From: Streptomyces fuscichromogenes
GTDB lineage: Bacteria > Actinomycetota > Actinomycetes > Streptomycetales > Streptomycetaceae
Direction: 5' to 3'
Assembly (NCBI RefSeq): GCF_014645815.1
Contig: NZ_BMML01000022.1
Coordinates: forward strand, 149,698 to 213,697
Length of the DNA: 64,000 bases
Part shown: positions 34,992 through 44,441 of the stretch, one piece after another
Layout of the letters: every line of letters begins with the position of its first letter
How positions within the stretch are numbered: the stretch's first letter is position 1
Notes under the pieces: model-generated
The model's database searches: none
Told to the model about the DNA's origin: nothing
Seen by the model: the letters and a program-made list of their open reading frames with translations, nothing else
Made by a program: the position numbers and the translations under genes

Positions 34992-36235
34992 GCTGTGACC
35001 TCTTTCGCGGCCTCGACGATGCTCAGTTCCGGGATGGGAAAGACCAGCCGGCCGCCCCACTCGTGGACGAAGGACAGCTGCTCGGCCAGTTCGGCCCGCA
35101 GGTTCCACGGGAGCACGAGGACGTAGTCCGGCCTGTCGGCGGCTATCCGCTCGGGCGACAGGATCGGGATGCGGGTGCCCGGGGTGAACCTGCCGTGCTT
35201 GTAGGGGTTTCGGTCGACGGTGTAGGCGAGCAGGTCGGGGCGGATGCCGCAGTGGTTGAGCAGGGTGTTGCCCTTGCCCGGGGCGCCGTAGCCGACGACC
35301 GTCTCGCCGCGTTCGGCCGCGTCGATGAGGAACCGCAGCAGGTCGCGGCGGACCTTGGCCACCCGGGCGGAGAACTCGGCGTACCCGGACAGCTCCTGGA
35401 GCCCGGCGGCCTTCTCCCGGTCCAGTACGTCCGCCACCCGCCGGGTCGGCTCGCCGGCCGCCTCGGCCGGGCGGGCCCACAGCCGGATGGAGCCGCCGTG
35501 CGTGGGCAGCAGTTCGACGTCCACGAGCGTGAGTCCGCCGCTCGCCAGCGCCCGGATCGCGGACGCGACCGTGTAGTACTGGAAGTGCTCGTGGTAGATC
35601 GTGTCGTACTGGTTCTCCTCGATCAGGGTCAGCAGGTGCTGCACCTCGATGGAGACCCAGCCGTCGTCGGCGACCAGCGCGCGCAGTCCCTGGGTGAAGC
35701 CGACCACGTCGGGGATGTGCGCGTACACGTTGTTGGCGACGACCAGGTCGGCCGGGCCGTGTTCCGCGCGGACGGCGGTACCGGTTTCCGGTGACAGGAA
35801 CTCGGTGAGCGTGGGCACGCCCGCCTCCCGTGCCGTCGCGCCGACGTTCACCGACGGTTCGATGCCGAGGCAGCGGATCCCCCGGTCCACCACGTGCCTC
35901 AGCAGGTACCCGTCGTTGCTCGCCACCTCGACCACGAAGGCGTCGGGGCCGAGCGGCAGCCGCTGTACGGCGTCGGCGACGAACGTGCGCGCGTGCTCCA
36001 CCCAGGAGGTCGAGAAGGAGGAGAAGTAGGCGTACTCCTTGAACGTCTCCTCCGGTGTGATCAGCGGAGGGATCTGCGCGAGCCAGCAGTCGGTGCAGAC
36101 CCGCAGGTGCAGCGGGTAGGCCGGCTCCGGCTCGTCCAGTTGGTCCGCGGCGAGAAAGCTCTCACATGGCGGCGTCGCCCCGAGGTCGACGACGCTCGCC
36201 ATCGCTTCCGAGCCGCAGAGTCGGCATCGTGTCAT
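34988..36235 (-). CDS. sugar C-methyltransferase (SAM-dependent)
   Basis: The product has 415 residues in three parts: an N-terminal Zn-binding domain (CRLCG ... CTDCWL), a SAM-binding domain (VVEVASNDGYLLRHV) with the catalytic-region motif DTIYHEHFQYYT, and the C-terminal C-methyltransferase domain (VVGYGAPGKGNTLLNHCGI). The same layout is found in TylC3/NovU-type enzymes that C-methylate 4-keto nucleotide sugars. It implies a branched deoxysugar. The ATG overlaps the stop of the GT4 gene. Confidence 0.9.
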   Translation of the reverse strand: MTRCRLCGSEAMASVVDLGATPPCESFLAADQLDEPEPAYPLHLRVCTDCWLAQIPPLITPEETFKEYAYFSSFSTSWVEHARTFVADAVQRLPLGPDAFVVEVASNDGYLLRHVVDRGIRCLGIEPSVNVGATAREAGVPTLTEFLSPETGTAVRAEHGPADLVVANNVYAHIPDVVGFTQGLRALVADDGWVSIEVQHLLTLIEENQYDTIYHEHFQYYTVASAIRALASGGLTLVDVELLPTHGGSIRLWARPAEAAGEPTRRVADVLDREKAAGLQELSGYAEFSARVAKVRRDLLRFLIDAAERGETVVGYGAPGKGNTLLNHCGIRPDLLAYTVDRNPYKHGRFTPGTRIPILSPERIAADRPDYVLVLPWNLRAELAEQLSFVHEWGGRLVFPIPELSIVEAAKEVTA

Positions 36236-37473
36236 CTGCTGTCCCCATCCCCCCTGCTCGCGCGGGTCTCCCCGGCACGAGCCTGTGCTGACCGCCCCGC
36301 GATCGCGGTGCGGTACTCCTCCAGCAGGCGCTCCAGGCCGACGGCCGGGCTGAATCCCTGCTCGTAGCGGCGGCGGGCCGCCTGGCCCATCTCCCGGTTG
36401 CGGGCCGGGTCGGCCGCGATCCGGCGTATGCAGGACGCGAGCGAGGCGGGCTCGCCCGGCCGGTGCAGCAGCCCGGTGACGCCGTCCTCGACGAGTTCGA
36501 CGAAGGCGCCGTGGCCGGCGGCGACGGTCGGCACCCCGGCCGCCATCGCCTCCACGACCACCAGGCCGAACGCCTCCAGCCAGGTCGAGGGAGCCACCAC
36601 GGCGACCGACCGCGCGACGGCCTTGCGGCACTCCGCCGGGTCCAGCAGGCCGACGTAGCGGACGTCGTCCCGGTCGGCCGCCCAGGCGGTCACCTCTCGC
36701 TCCAGCGGCCCCGTGCCGGCGATCACGAGCGGCACGCCCACACCGCCGGCCGCCGCGGCCTCGTCCCACGCGGCCATCAGCAGCCGTACCCCCTTGGCCT
36801 CCGCGAGCCGGCCCAGGTAGAGCAGGTACTCGCCCTCGCCTTCCCGGCAACTGCCCGGGTCGGGAACGAAGTTGTGCTTCACCGCGAGCCGCTCGGCCGG
36901 CATGCCGGAGCGCACCAGGACGTCGCGCTGAGCCGCGGAGATGCAGAGGAAGCGCTCCACGCCGGACCACCACCGCCGCCGGTTGACCGACATGCTGACC
37001 GCGAGCGGCACGGTCGCGAGGCGGGAGTCCCGGTAGCAGCCGTGCCGGACGGCGGGCAGCGGTGCGGTGCCGACGCACTCGGTGCACGGCCGGCCGTCCC
37101 GCTGCAGCGTGCCGGGCGGGCAGACCTGGGTGTAGTTGTGCAGCGTGGCCACGGCGGGCACCCCGGCGTCGGCGCACGCGGCGAGGACCGCGGGCGACAG
37201 GAGCGGGAAGACGTTGTGGACGTGCACCACGTCCGGCCGCTCGGTGCGCAGCCGGGCGGCGAGTTCCGTGCGGACCGCCGGGTTCCACGGCACGAGGAGC
37301 GGCACCGCGACCTTGCCGAGCAGCGACCGGCCGGCGATGTCGTCGCTGCGCCGCTCGAACACCTCGACCCGGTGGCCGGCCGCGCGCAGCAGTTCCACCT
37401 CCTGGTCGACGACCTTGTTCTCCCCGCTCGGCTGCGCCGAGCCGTAGCGGTTGTGCACCACGAGGACGTGCAT
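36232..37473 (-). CDS. family 4 glycosyltransferase
   Basis: The product is a 413-residue GT-B protein. It opens HVLVVHNRYGSAQPSGENKVV and has the donor-binding region APSTWLEAFGLVVVEAMAAGVPTVA with the EX7E pattern (E...E). The segment HNYTQVCPPGTLQRDGRPC is characteristic of one polysaccharide-locus group. It starts two bases after the stop of the Wzy-like gene. Confidence 0.9.
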   Translation of the reverse strand: MHVLVVHNRYGSAQPSGENKVVDQEVELLRAAGHRVEVFERRSDDIAGRSLLGKVAVPLLVPWNPAVRTELAARLRTERPDVVHVHNVFPLLSPAVLAACADAGVPAVATLHNYTQVCPPGTLQRDGRPCTECVGTAPLPAVRHGCYRDSRLATVPLAVSMSVNRRRWWSGVERFLCISAAQRDVLVRSGMPAERLAVKHNFVPDPGSCREGEGEYLLYLGRLAEAKGVRLLMAAWDEAAAAGGVGVPLVIAGTGPLEREVTAWAADRDDVRYVGLLDPAECRKAVARSVAVVAPSTWLEAFGLVVVEAMAAGVPTVAAGHGAFVELVEDGVTGLLHRPGEPASLASCIRRIAADPARNREMGQAARRRYEQGFSPAVGLERLLEEYRTAIAGRSAQARAGETRASRGDGDSR

Positions 37474-37475
37474 GC

Positions 37476-38750
37476 TCAGGCCACCTCCGGTCCCTGGGCG
37501 AGTTGTCGAGGGGCTCCGGGCGTCGCGGCGGGTACCGCCAGCAGCGAGGCGGCCAGGGCCAGATGCAGCAGATACGGCGAGGCGTCGCCGAGACCGGCCT
37601 CGGTGTACGAGGCGATCGCGCAGTAGCTGATCAGGAAGATGGCGCAGGCTCTCTCCAGCGACGGTGGCCGCAGCAACGCGACACCGCCCAGCACGACGAT
37701 GATCACCGCGACCAGGGTGACGCCGACCAGACCCTGCTCGTTGTAGACGGCCAGCCAGCTGTTGTCGATCGGCAGCCCGCCGAACGACTTGTCGCCCAGG
37801 CCCACGCCGAGGAACTTCTCCGAGGTCGACCGGGGCGCGGCGAGCAGGGCGTCCCAGACCTTGGCCCGGCCGGTGAGGCTGGAGAAGTTCTCCTTGCTCT
37901 GTCCGCGCAGGAACCAGGTCTGCAGGGCGCCGGCGAACCCCACCGCGGCCACCGCGGAGCACAGCACCGCCCAGGTGAAGAACCGGCGGGCGGCCGCGCT
38001 GGTCAGGATGAGCGAGCCGATCGCCAGCGCCAGCCCCAGGAGCAGGCCGAGCGTGGCCGTCCGGGTATGGGTCAGCGCGAGCAGCACGAAGGACGGCACG
38101 ATGACCACCGCGGCGCTCGTCCGGTCGATCCGGTGGCCCAGCAGGAGCAGCACGGCGAGCCCGATGATCACCGCCGCGTACTGCCCGATCTGCGGCGGGG
38201 TCAGCGGCCACAGAGCGCCGACCAGACGTCCGCCGTAGAGGTCGGGCAGGGCCGCGCCCGGTGAGACGACGAGGCCGGCGGCCACCGACCCGAGCACCGC
38301 GAAGTAGGCCCGGATGTGGTGGCGGACGAACGTCAGGCTGCCGTCCCACCAGCGGGTGAGCAGCCACAGTGTGCCGACGAAGAGAGTCAGCCGGAAGCAG
38401 CGGAACAGCGCGCCGAACCCGGACTCCAGGTTCGCGCTGGAGATCACGCTCGACACCAGCAGCAGGGTGAGCACCAGCAGGTAGGCGCTGGGCCGGATGC
38501 GCAGCCGGACGTTGACCACGAGCGCCAGCGCGAACGCGGCGACCAGTGCCCCCATGGTGACCATCTGGATGAGGGAGCGGGGCAGCGGGACGATGGTCTT
38601 CGCCCCGGCGGAGCCGAGCGTGTTGAGGACCAGCAGCCCCCAGACGATCCCGACGATCCTCGGGGTGCCGGCGGAGCGCGGTCCGGCGCCGGACCGCGTG
38701 TCCGCCTGCGTGTCCGTCTCTGTGTTCATCTGCTTGTCCATCTCAGCCAC
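37476..38750 (-). CDS. O-antigen ligase/polymerase-like membrane protein (Wzy candidate)
   Basis: The product has 424 residues and about eleven hydrophobic segments, with a longer exposed loop after the middle (LRGQSKENFSSLTGRAKVWDALL ... PIDNSWLAVYNEQGL). That loop, with Arg and an H/N near the next helix, is typical of the WaaL/Wzy superfamily. In this locus polymerase is the likelier role. I used the GTG at 38750, which overlaps the beta-helix gene by 8 nt; the ATG at 38741 is an alternative. Confidence 0.82.
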   Translation of the reverse strand: MAEMDKQMNTETDTQADTRSGAGPRSAGTPRIVGIVWGLLVLNTLGSAGAKTIVPLPRSLIQMVTMGALVAAFALALVVNVRLRIRPSAYLLVLTLLLVSSVISSANLESGFGALFRCFRLTLFVGTLWLLTRWWDGSLTFVRHHIRAYFAVLGSVAAGLVVSPGAALPDLYGGRLVGALWPLTPPQIGQYAAVIIGLAVLLLLGHRIDRTSAAVVIVPSFVLLALTHTRTATLGLLLGLALAIGSLILTSAAARRFFTWAVLCSAVAAVGFAGALQTWFLRGQSKENFSSLTGRAKVWDALLAAPRSTSEKFLGVGLGDKSFGGLPIDNSWLAVYNEQGLVGVTLVAVIIVVLGGVALLRPPSLERACAIFLISYCAIASYTEAGLGDASPYLLHLALAASLLAVPAATPGAPRQLAQGPEVA

Positions 38751-40284
38751 CGGCCCGTGGGTCGAGGGTGCTGCCCGCGTCCTGCCGGTAGTCCGTGCCC
38801 TGCCACTCGTCGAAGTCGAACACCCGGCTCGGGTCGTAGGCGACGAACTCCCACGGTCCGACGTAGACGTTGTGGTGCCAGCGGTTGTCCTGTTCGTGGG
38901 TGATCGCCTCGGCCACCTTCTCGCCCTTGTACGGCGACCAGTCCGGATAGGTGCCGTAGTTGGACAGCACCGCCATGCGGTCGCACATCTCCGTGCACTG
39001 GACCACGGACTCGTCGAGCACGAAGCGGTTGTCGTGGATGTCCACGCGCTGGGTCTTCCACCGGCAGTCGGAGTACAGCGGTGCCTTGGCGATCGCCGGC
39101 TCCACGCAGCGGTGCGGGTCCTTCACCAGCAGCGTGCAGTCACCGGACGAGGTGTTGGCCGGGCTGTTGCAGAAGCGGTCGGCGTTCTCCCACAGGGTGA
39201 TCCCGGACCAGTTGTTCTCCAGCACGTTCCGGTAGATCTCGATCTTGTCGGTGCGGGCCCTGACCCGTGGTTCGCCGCCGGACTCGGACAGGTAGACGGT
39301 CGCGTACGGGAAGTTGTCGCCGCGGTCCGCGTACCTGCGGCCCTCGACCCAGTTGTTCCGCCGGATCGTGTTGTTCCGGATGATCGCGTTGTAGCTGGTC
39401 TCGTAGATCAGCGCGGCACCGTCGTTGTTCTCCAGCACGTTGTTCTCGATGAGGAAGTCGTTGTTGTTCGTGTCCGCCCACAACCCGGCTCCGCGGTTGT
39501 CGTGCACCCAGTTGCCGCGTACGTCGGCGCCGTTGACGGCCCAGAACTTGATGCCTCCGCTGCAGCCGCAGCCTTCCTGCTTCCGCTCCCAGTTGTCGGT
39601 GTTGTTGCCCACGATCTCGTTGTCCTCGACCACCAGGCCGCTGATACCGCCGCCGCCCTTGTACGCGTTCATTCCGTACTGCCCGTTGTCGCGCAGGCAG
39701 CTGGCGCGGACCTGCTGACGGGCTCCGGCCATCAGGCCCGCCCCGGAGTTGTCCTGGATCGTCGTGTGCTCGATCACCCATCCGTCGGCCGAGTCGTGGT
39801 TGACCACGCCCTCGTTCTGCGGTGCGACGAAGTGCTGCACGGTCAGGTAGCGGATGGTGACGTCACGGGCGGTGCCCGCGAACGCGTACTGGTTCTTCTT
39901 CCCGCCGTCGAGCACCGCGCCGGGCGCGCCGAGGTAGCGGTCCCCCTTCTTGGGGATGACCTGGGCGTAGCGGTCCGGGGTGAGCCGGTGCTTGCCCGGT
40001 CGAAGCCAGAACGTGGTGTTCGCGGGACTGCTCTTGGTCTTCGACGCCAGGTCGCCGACCACCGCGGGGTCGACCGTCACCGCGCCCGCCGGCGCCTTCG
40101 CCGGCCCGGCCGCGGGGTGGGCGCACACCCGGGCCATGGACCGGGCGGCGGACGTGGCCGTGGACGGCGCGGTGCTCGGCTTCGCCGCCGGGGTGCCCGA
40201 CGTGCTCTCGCAGCCGGTCGCCGTCAGCAGGGCCAGCGCCAGCGGTGCCGCCGCCAACGCCCAGTGCCGTCTCTTGATCCCCAC
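38743..40284 (-). CDS. right-handed beta-helix lipoprotein
   Basis: The product has 513 residues. A signal peptide ends in a lipobox at Cys25 (LLTATGC), followed by an Ala/Ser/Thr/Pro linker. The rest is a parallel beta-helix with repeated NN/DN ladders (IENNVLENNDGAALIYETSY; IIRNNTIRRNNW). Similar folds occur in polysaccharide lyases, epimerases and acetylases. The GTG start has AGGGGGG upstream. Its place next to the heparinase-like gene suggests an outside-facing polymer-processing enzyme, for example a C5-epimerase or lyase. Confidence 0.83.
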   Translation of the reverse strand: MGIKRRHWALAAAPLALALLTATGCESTSGTPAAKPSTAPSTATSAARSMARVCAHPAAGPAKAPAGAVTVDPAVVGDLASKTKSSPANTTFWLRPGKHRLTPDRYAQVIPKKGDRYLGAPGAVLDGGKKNQYAFAGTARDVTIRYLTVQHFVAPQNEGVVNHDSADGWVIEHTTIQDNSGAGLMAGARQQVRASCLRDNGQYGMNAYKGGGGISGLVVEDNEIVGNNTDNWERKQEGCGCSGGIKFWAVNGADVRGNWVHDNRGAGLWADTNNNDFLIENNVLENNDGAALIYETSYNAIIRNNTIRRNNWVEGRRYADRGDNFPYATVYLSESGGEPRVRARTDKIEIYRNVLENNWSGITLWENADRFCNSPANTSSGDCTLLVKDPHRCVEPAIAKAPLYSDCRWKTQRVDIHDNRFVLDESVVQCTEMCDRMAVLSNYGTYPDWSPYKGEKVAEAITHEQDNRWHHNVYVGPWEFVAYDPSRVFDFDEWQGTDYRQDAGSTLDPRAGG

Positions 40285-40292
40285 GTGCCCCC

Positions 40293-42239
40293 CTAGCCGC
40301 CGAACCTGAGCACGGTGGTGAACCCGTCCGCGCCGTCCGTGGTACCGGTGCCGACCAGCGTGGTGGTGGGTTCCTTGCGTCCGAATCCGGCGGAGTACCA
40401 GCCCAGCGGCGGGGCGGTCTCGCCCCGATGCGCCCGCCAGGACAGCTGTCCGGGCAGGTCGAGCACCGCGGAACGCCCCTCGCCGTCCCGGATCCAGGTG
40501 AGCACCGCCCGGTTCCCCACCAGGTCCGCGGCGATCTCCGGGCCCAGGTGGAACGCCAGTCGCACGGTCCGGTGCGGGCCGCGCACCTCGTCGACCACCG
40601 TCAGCTCCTGGCTCGCGGCCGTCAGCTCCACCCGGCGGCGGTGCACGGAGCCCTGGTACCCGTCGTGCTCGGCACACCAGCGGGCCGCGTCCGCACCGGA
40701 GGCGTCCGCGGTCAGGACGCGGGTGCGGGCGTGCCGGGTCCACAGGAACGGGCCGCCGGAGACGGACTGGTCGCCGCCGTCCAGTTGCAGCGTGTTGTGG
40801 CCGAGGGTGGAGCGGAAGTACTGCCGCCATTCGGGCTGCCCGTGGTAGCAGAACGTCCCCGGGTCGGCGAGCACGTCGACCCCGTCGTGCCGGACCTCCA
40901 CGGACAGCGCGTCCGCGTGGGCGTGCGCGGCGATGGACAGGAAGCCGTGCGGACCGCCGTCGCAGCGGCACCAGATCCCTCCCGGACCGCGCAGGACGGT
41001 CAGCCCCGCGTCGGCGAAGTGGGCGGGCCTGGTCGCCGGGCGGGCGGTCCCGTCCTTCGGGTACGGCCGGATGAGCGCGGCCAGCAGCGGGGTGCGCACA
41101 TCGGTGGCGGTCACCTCCGGCCACCAGTCGAGGCGGCCGAACACGGCGTCGCCCGTCGCCAGGAGCGAGGCCCAGCGGTCGGTGCCGGCGCCGTCGACGA
41201 CCAGGCCGTACCCGTCGTCCGCGTCCCCCTGGCGGGGCGGTCGCAGCCGGTCGTCCACCACGGCCGCGAGCGCGTCGGTCATCCGCAGCAGCACCCGCCG
41301 CAGCGACGCGGGGACCGGCACGCCGGCGGCGTCCGCCTCGGCCACCGCCGCGAGGCCGAGTTCCAGGACGAGTCCGTGGTACTCGGTGGCCAGCTCGCGG
41401 TTGAGACCGGAGTCGAAGGTGTTGGCGCGCAACTGCCGCTCCAGCGACCGCAGCGCGGCGGACCGCCAGCGGGCCGAGGCGGGGAACCAGCCGAAGGCGC
41501 AGGCCGCGGCGAACTGCCCGGCGGTCTCGGCGATGACGTGGTTGTTCGCCGAGGAGCCCCGGCTGGGGAAGGCGGCCAGCCAGCGCTGGTGGTGCCAGAT
41601 CTGGTTCAGCGCGACCGGGTTGTCCTCGAACAGCCCGGCCGCGCCCGGCCAGTCGTCGAGCAGCCGACGGATCCACACCCAGGACAGCAGCCGGATGCCC
41701 AGCTCGATGCCGCTGATCCAGTGCACGCCCCGCAGCGGGGGGTTGGCCGTCCACCAGGACCGCAGATGCCCGGCCACCCGCTCGGCGTACCGCTCGTCCG
41801 CGGTGACCGCGTAGGCGGCGGCGAGCACGGTGAGGTACTGGTGCCGGGACGGCTCCCAGATCTGCTTGATGTCGCCGGCCACGTCCTCGTCGCGGTACGG
41901 CACGTCGAAGGCGTGGCCCGAGGGGGCCCGGCGCCCGGTCTTCGGGTCGTACGCCCAGTCCGGGTCGGTGAGGTCGTCACGGACCACCCCGAAGAACTCG
42001 GCGTGTCCGGCCATCAGTCGGTCCGCCTCGGCGACGAGCCGTTTCACGGCGTCCGGCGGGACCTCGGCGATCGTGCCCGCGGGCAGGACCGCGGTGAAGC
42101 GGGCGCCGCTCACGCTCGGGCAGTCGGGCCGCGCCGACCGCCACCGCCGTCTGCGCACCGTGTCGCCCGCCCGGCCCGCGACCTCGCGCGGACCCATCCG
42201 GGACAGCCGGCGCAGGTACCAGCCCGCGCTCATGGTCAC
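40293..42239 (-). CDS. heparinase II/III-family protein
   Basis: The product has 648 residues. An N-terminal alpha/alpha toroid contains WISGIELGIRLLSWVW, SRGSSANNHVIAETAG and LNRELATEYHGLVLE. The C-terminal beta-sandwich contains GGPHGFLSIAAHAHADALSVEV, DPGTFCYHGQPEWRQYFRSTLGHNTLQLDG and HRRRVELT. These are the catalytic and zinc-site features of the family. No signal peptide is seen. The GTG start overlaps the oxidoreductase stop (GTGA); ATG 42233 is an alternative. It is probably a uronate-polymer lyase or a dedicated modifying enzyme of this EPS, not a heparin degrader. Confidence 0.87.
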   Translation of the reverse strand: MTMSAGWYLRRLSRMGPREVAGRAGDTVRRRRWRSARPDCPSVSGARFTAVLPAGTIAEVPPDAVKRLVAEADRLMAGHAEFFGVVRDDLTDPDWAYDPKTGRRAPSGHAFDVPYRDEDVAGDIKQIWEPSRHQYLTVLAAAYAVTADERYAERVAGHLRSWWTANPPLRGVHWISGIELGIRLLSWVWIRRLLDDWPGAAGLFEDNPVALNQIWHHQRWLAAFPSRGSSANNHVIAETAGQFAAACAFGWFPASARWRSAALRSLERQLRANTFDSGLNRELATEYHGLVLELGLAAVAEADAAGVPVPASLRRVLLRMTDALAAVVDDRLRPPRQGDADDGYGLVVDGAGTDRWASLLATGDAVFGRLDWWPEVTATDVRTPLLAALIRPYPKDGTARPATRPAHFADAGLTVLRGPGGIWCRCDGGPHGFLSIAAHAHADALSVEVRHDGVDVLADPGTFCYHGQPEWRQYFRSTLGHNTLQLDGGDQSVSGGPFLWTRHARTRVLTADASGADAARWCAEHDGYQGSVHRRRVELTAASQELTVVDEVRGPHRTVRLAFHLGPEIAADLVGNRAVLTWIRDGEGRSAVLDLPGQLSWRAHRGETAPPLGWYSAGFGRKEPTTTLVGTGTTDGADGFTTVLRFGG

Positions 42240-44425
42240 GGCGTCCTCGCCAACGTCACCGGCGCGCCGCCGGCCAGGCCGGTCCCCACGGCGAGCGTGG
42301 CCGCCGTGGTGGCGACCAGCGACTCCAGCGGTACCGGCATCGGCCCGCCGGTCCGCACGGCCTTGACGAACGCGGCGAGTTCGGCGTTCTGCCCCTTGTC
42401 CCGGGCCTTGGGCAACCGCGAACTGACCCACTTCCTGGGGCCGTGGACCGAGGCACGGACGAAGTCGTCGAGCCGCAGCACCTTGCCGTCGGCGACCAGG
42501 TCCAGGGTCTCCTTGGGGAAGCCGGGGGCGCCGGTGGTGACGTAGCTGATGGTGGCGGTGGATCCGTCCGGGTAGCGCAGCACGACCTGGAGGTCCTCGT
42601 TGCCGGGCGCGGCCGTCGCGTACACGGAGACCGGGTCGGCTTCGAGGAGCCAGCTCGCCGTGTCGATGAAGTGGCCGCCCTCCCCTGCGAACCGCGAGCC
42701 CTCGGCGGCCTGTTGGAGGTACCAGCTGCCGTGTTGCAGCTTGCCCGCGTTGACCAGGTAACGCAGGTTCGCCGGACCGGTCCGGGTGCCGAACCGCTCC
42801 CTGGCCTCCGTCAGCAGCGGTGCGAACCGGCGGTTGAAGCCCACCTGGAGGCGGTCGTTGCCGGACTCCTGCACCGCCGCGAGCACTCCGGCCAGCTCGT
42901 CCTCGGTGAGGGCCAGCGGCTTCTCCACGAACACGGTCTTGCCTGCCAGCAGTGCCTGCCGGGTCAGTTCGGCGTGCGAGCTGTGCCGGGTGACCACGAA
43001 CACCGCGTCGATCGACTTGTCGCCGAGCACCGCGTCGAGGTCGGTGGTCGCCTCGGCGAAGCCGAACTTCCGCTGCGCGTTGGCCCCGGAGAGCGCCGTC
43101 GTGGTGACGACGGTCGCCAGCTCGACGCCTTCGCGCCGGGCCAGGTGCGGCAGCAGCATCGACGTCGCGTAGTTGCCGGCGCCGACGAACGCGAGACGCA
43201 CCGCGGAGGTGGCGGACCGGGCCGGGGCGGACACCCTGGCGGTGCGAGGCACCGCGGGCACGGCCACCGCCGAGGCCTCGGTCTCCCCCGCTTCCGCTTC
43301 CTGCTCGGGGTACCGGAACAGCACGGCGACGGCCTTGAGTTCACCGTCCTTGAGCCGCCGGTACGTCTCGACCGCGTCTTCGAAGTCGGCGACGTGGGAG
43401 ATCAGCGGCTCCACGTCGACCCTGCCCCGGGCGACGAGGTCCAGGAAGCAGGCCAGGTTGCGGCGCTCGGTCCAGCGGACGTAGCCGATCGGGTAGTCGC
43501 GGCCCTCCAGCTCGTACGACGGGTCGTAGCGCCCGGGGCCGTAGGAGCGCGAGAAGCGGACGTCGAGTTCCTTCTCGTAGTACGCGTTCCACGGCAGGTC
43601 CAGGCGGCACTTGCCGATGTCGACGACCCGGCCGCGGTCCCGCGCGAGCCGGGCGGCCAGCTCGACGGGCTGGTTGCTGCCACCGCCGGCGGCCAGGAAC
43701 ACCTGGTCCACGCCGTGGCCGTCGGTGAGTTCGGCGACGGCGGCCTCCACGGCCGGGGACGCGGGGTCGCCGCAGGCCGCGGCGCCCAGGCGCGCGGCGA
43801 GTTCGCAGCGTGCCGGGTCCGGGTCGGCGCCGACCACGCGGACGCCCGCCGCGGTGAGGAGCTGCACCACCAGCTGCCCGATCAGTCCGAGGCCGATGAC
43901 CAGCGCCACCTCGCCGAGCTGCGGCTCGCCCTGGCGGACGCCCTGCATCGCGATCGACCCGACGGTGCCGAAGGCCGCGTGGCGCGGCGCCAGGCCGTCC
44001 GGCACCGGGGTGTAGAGGTTCTTCGGCACCCAGTTCAACTCGGCGTGCAGCGCGTGCTCGTTGCCGGCGCAGGCCACCAGGTCGCCGACCTTCACATCGT
44101 CGATCCCGGCGCCGACCTGCTCGACCACCCCGCACAGCGAGTAGCCCAGCGGGGTGTAGGAGTCCAGCTTGCCCATCACCTTGCGGTAGGTGGCGGGCAG
44201 TCCGTTGGTGGCCACGCTCTGCATGACCTTGGCCACCTGGTCCGGCCTGGAGCGGGCCTTGCCCAGCATCGACATGCCGGCCTCGGACACCTTCATGAGC
44301 TCGGTACCGGTGGAGATCAGCGAGTAGGCGCTGCGCACCAGCACACCGCCCGCCTTGCACCCCGGCACCGGAACGTCGAGCACCGCCAGCTCGCCGCTCT
44401 TGTAGTTCTGTACGACCTGCTTCAC
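42236..44425 (-). CDS. bi-domain oxidoreductase: zinc-type MDR fused to Gfo/Idh/MocA
   Basis: The product is a 729-residue fusion. Residues ~1-375 form an alcohol-dehydrogenase-like domain (SLISTGTEL; PLGYSLCGVV; VIGLGLIGQLVVQLL) that lacks the structural-zinc cysteine cluster. Residues ~410-725 form a Gfo/Idh domain (AFVGAGNYATSMLLPHL; FVEKPLALTEDEL; AGEGGHFIDTASWLL). This fused family is regularly found beside heparinase-like genes in polysaccharide clusters. It probably oxidises or reduces a nucleotide sugar in two steps. The GTG start has AGGGGA upstream. Confidence 0.88.
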   Translation of the reverse strand: MKQVVQNYKSGELAVLDVPVPGCKAGGVLVRSAYSLISTGTELMKVSEAGMSMLGKARSRPDQVAKVMQSVATNGLPATYRKVMGKLDSYTPLGYSLCGVVEQVGAGIDDVKVGDLVACAGNEHALHAELNWVPKNLYTPVPDGLAPRHAAFGTVGSIAMQGVRQGEPQLGEVALVIGLGLIGQLVVQLLTAAGVRVVGADPDPARCELAARLGAAACGDPASPAVEAAVAELTDGHGVDQVFLAAGGGSNQPVELAARLARDRGRVVDIGKCRLDLPWNAYYEKELDVRFSRSYGPGRYDPSYELEGRDYPIGYVRWTERRNLACFLDLVARGRVDVEPLISHVADFEDAVETYRRLKDGELKAVAVLFRYPEQEAEAGETEASAVAVPAVPRTARVSAPARSATSAVRLAFVGAGNYATSMLLPHLARREGVELATVVTTTALSGANAQRKFGFAEATTDLDAVLGDKSIDAVFVVTRHSSHAELTRQALLAGKTVFVEKPLALTEDELAGVLAAVQESGNDRLQVGFNRRFAPLLTEARERFGTRTGPANLRYLVNAGKLQHGSWYLQQAAEGSRFAGEGGHFIDTASWLLEADPVSVYATAAPGNEDLQVVLRYPDGSTATISYVTTGAPGFPKETLDLVADGKVLRLDDFVRASVHGPRKWVSSRLPKARDKGQNAELAAFVKAVRTGGPMPVPLESLVATTAATLAVGTGLAGGAPVTLARTP

Positions 44426-44441
44426 CGAAGTCCCCTGATTC

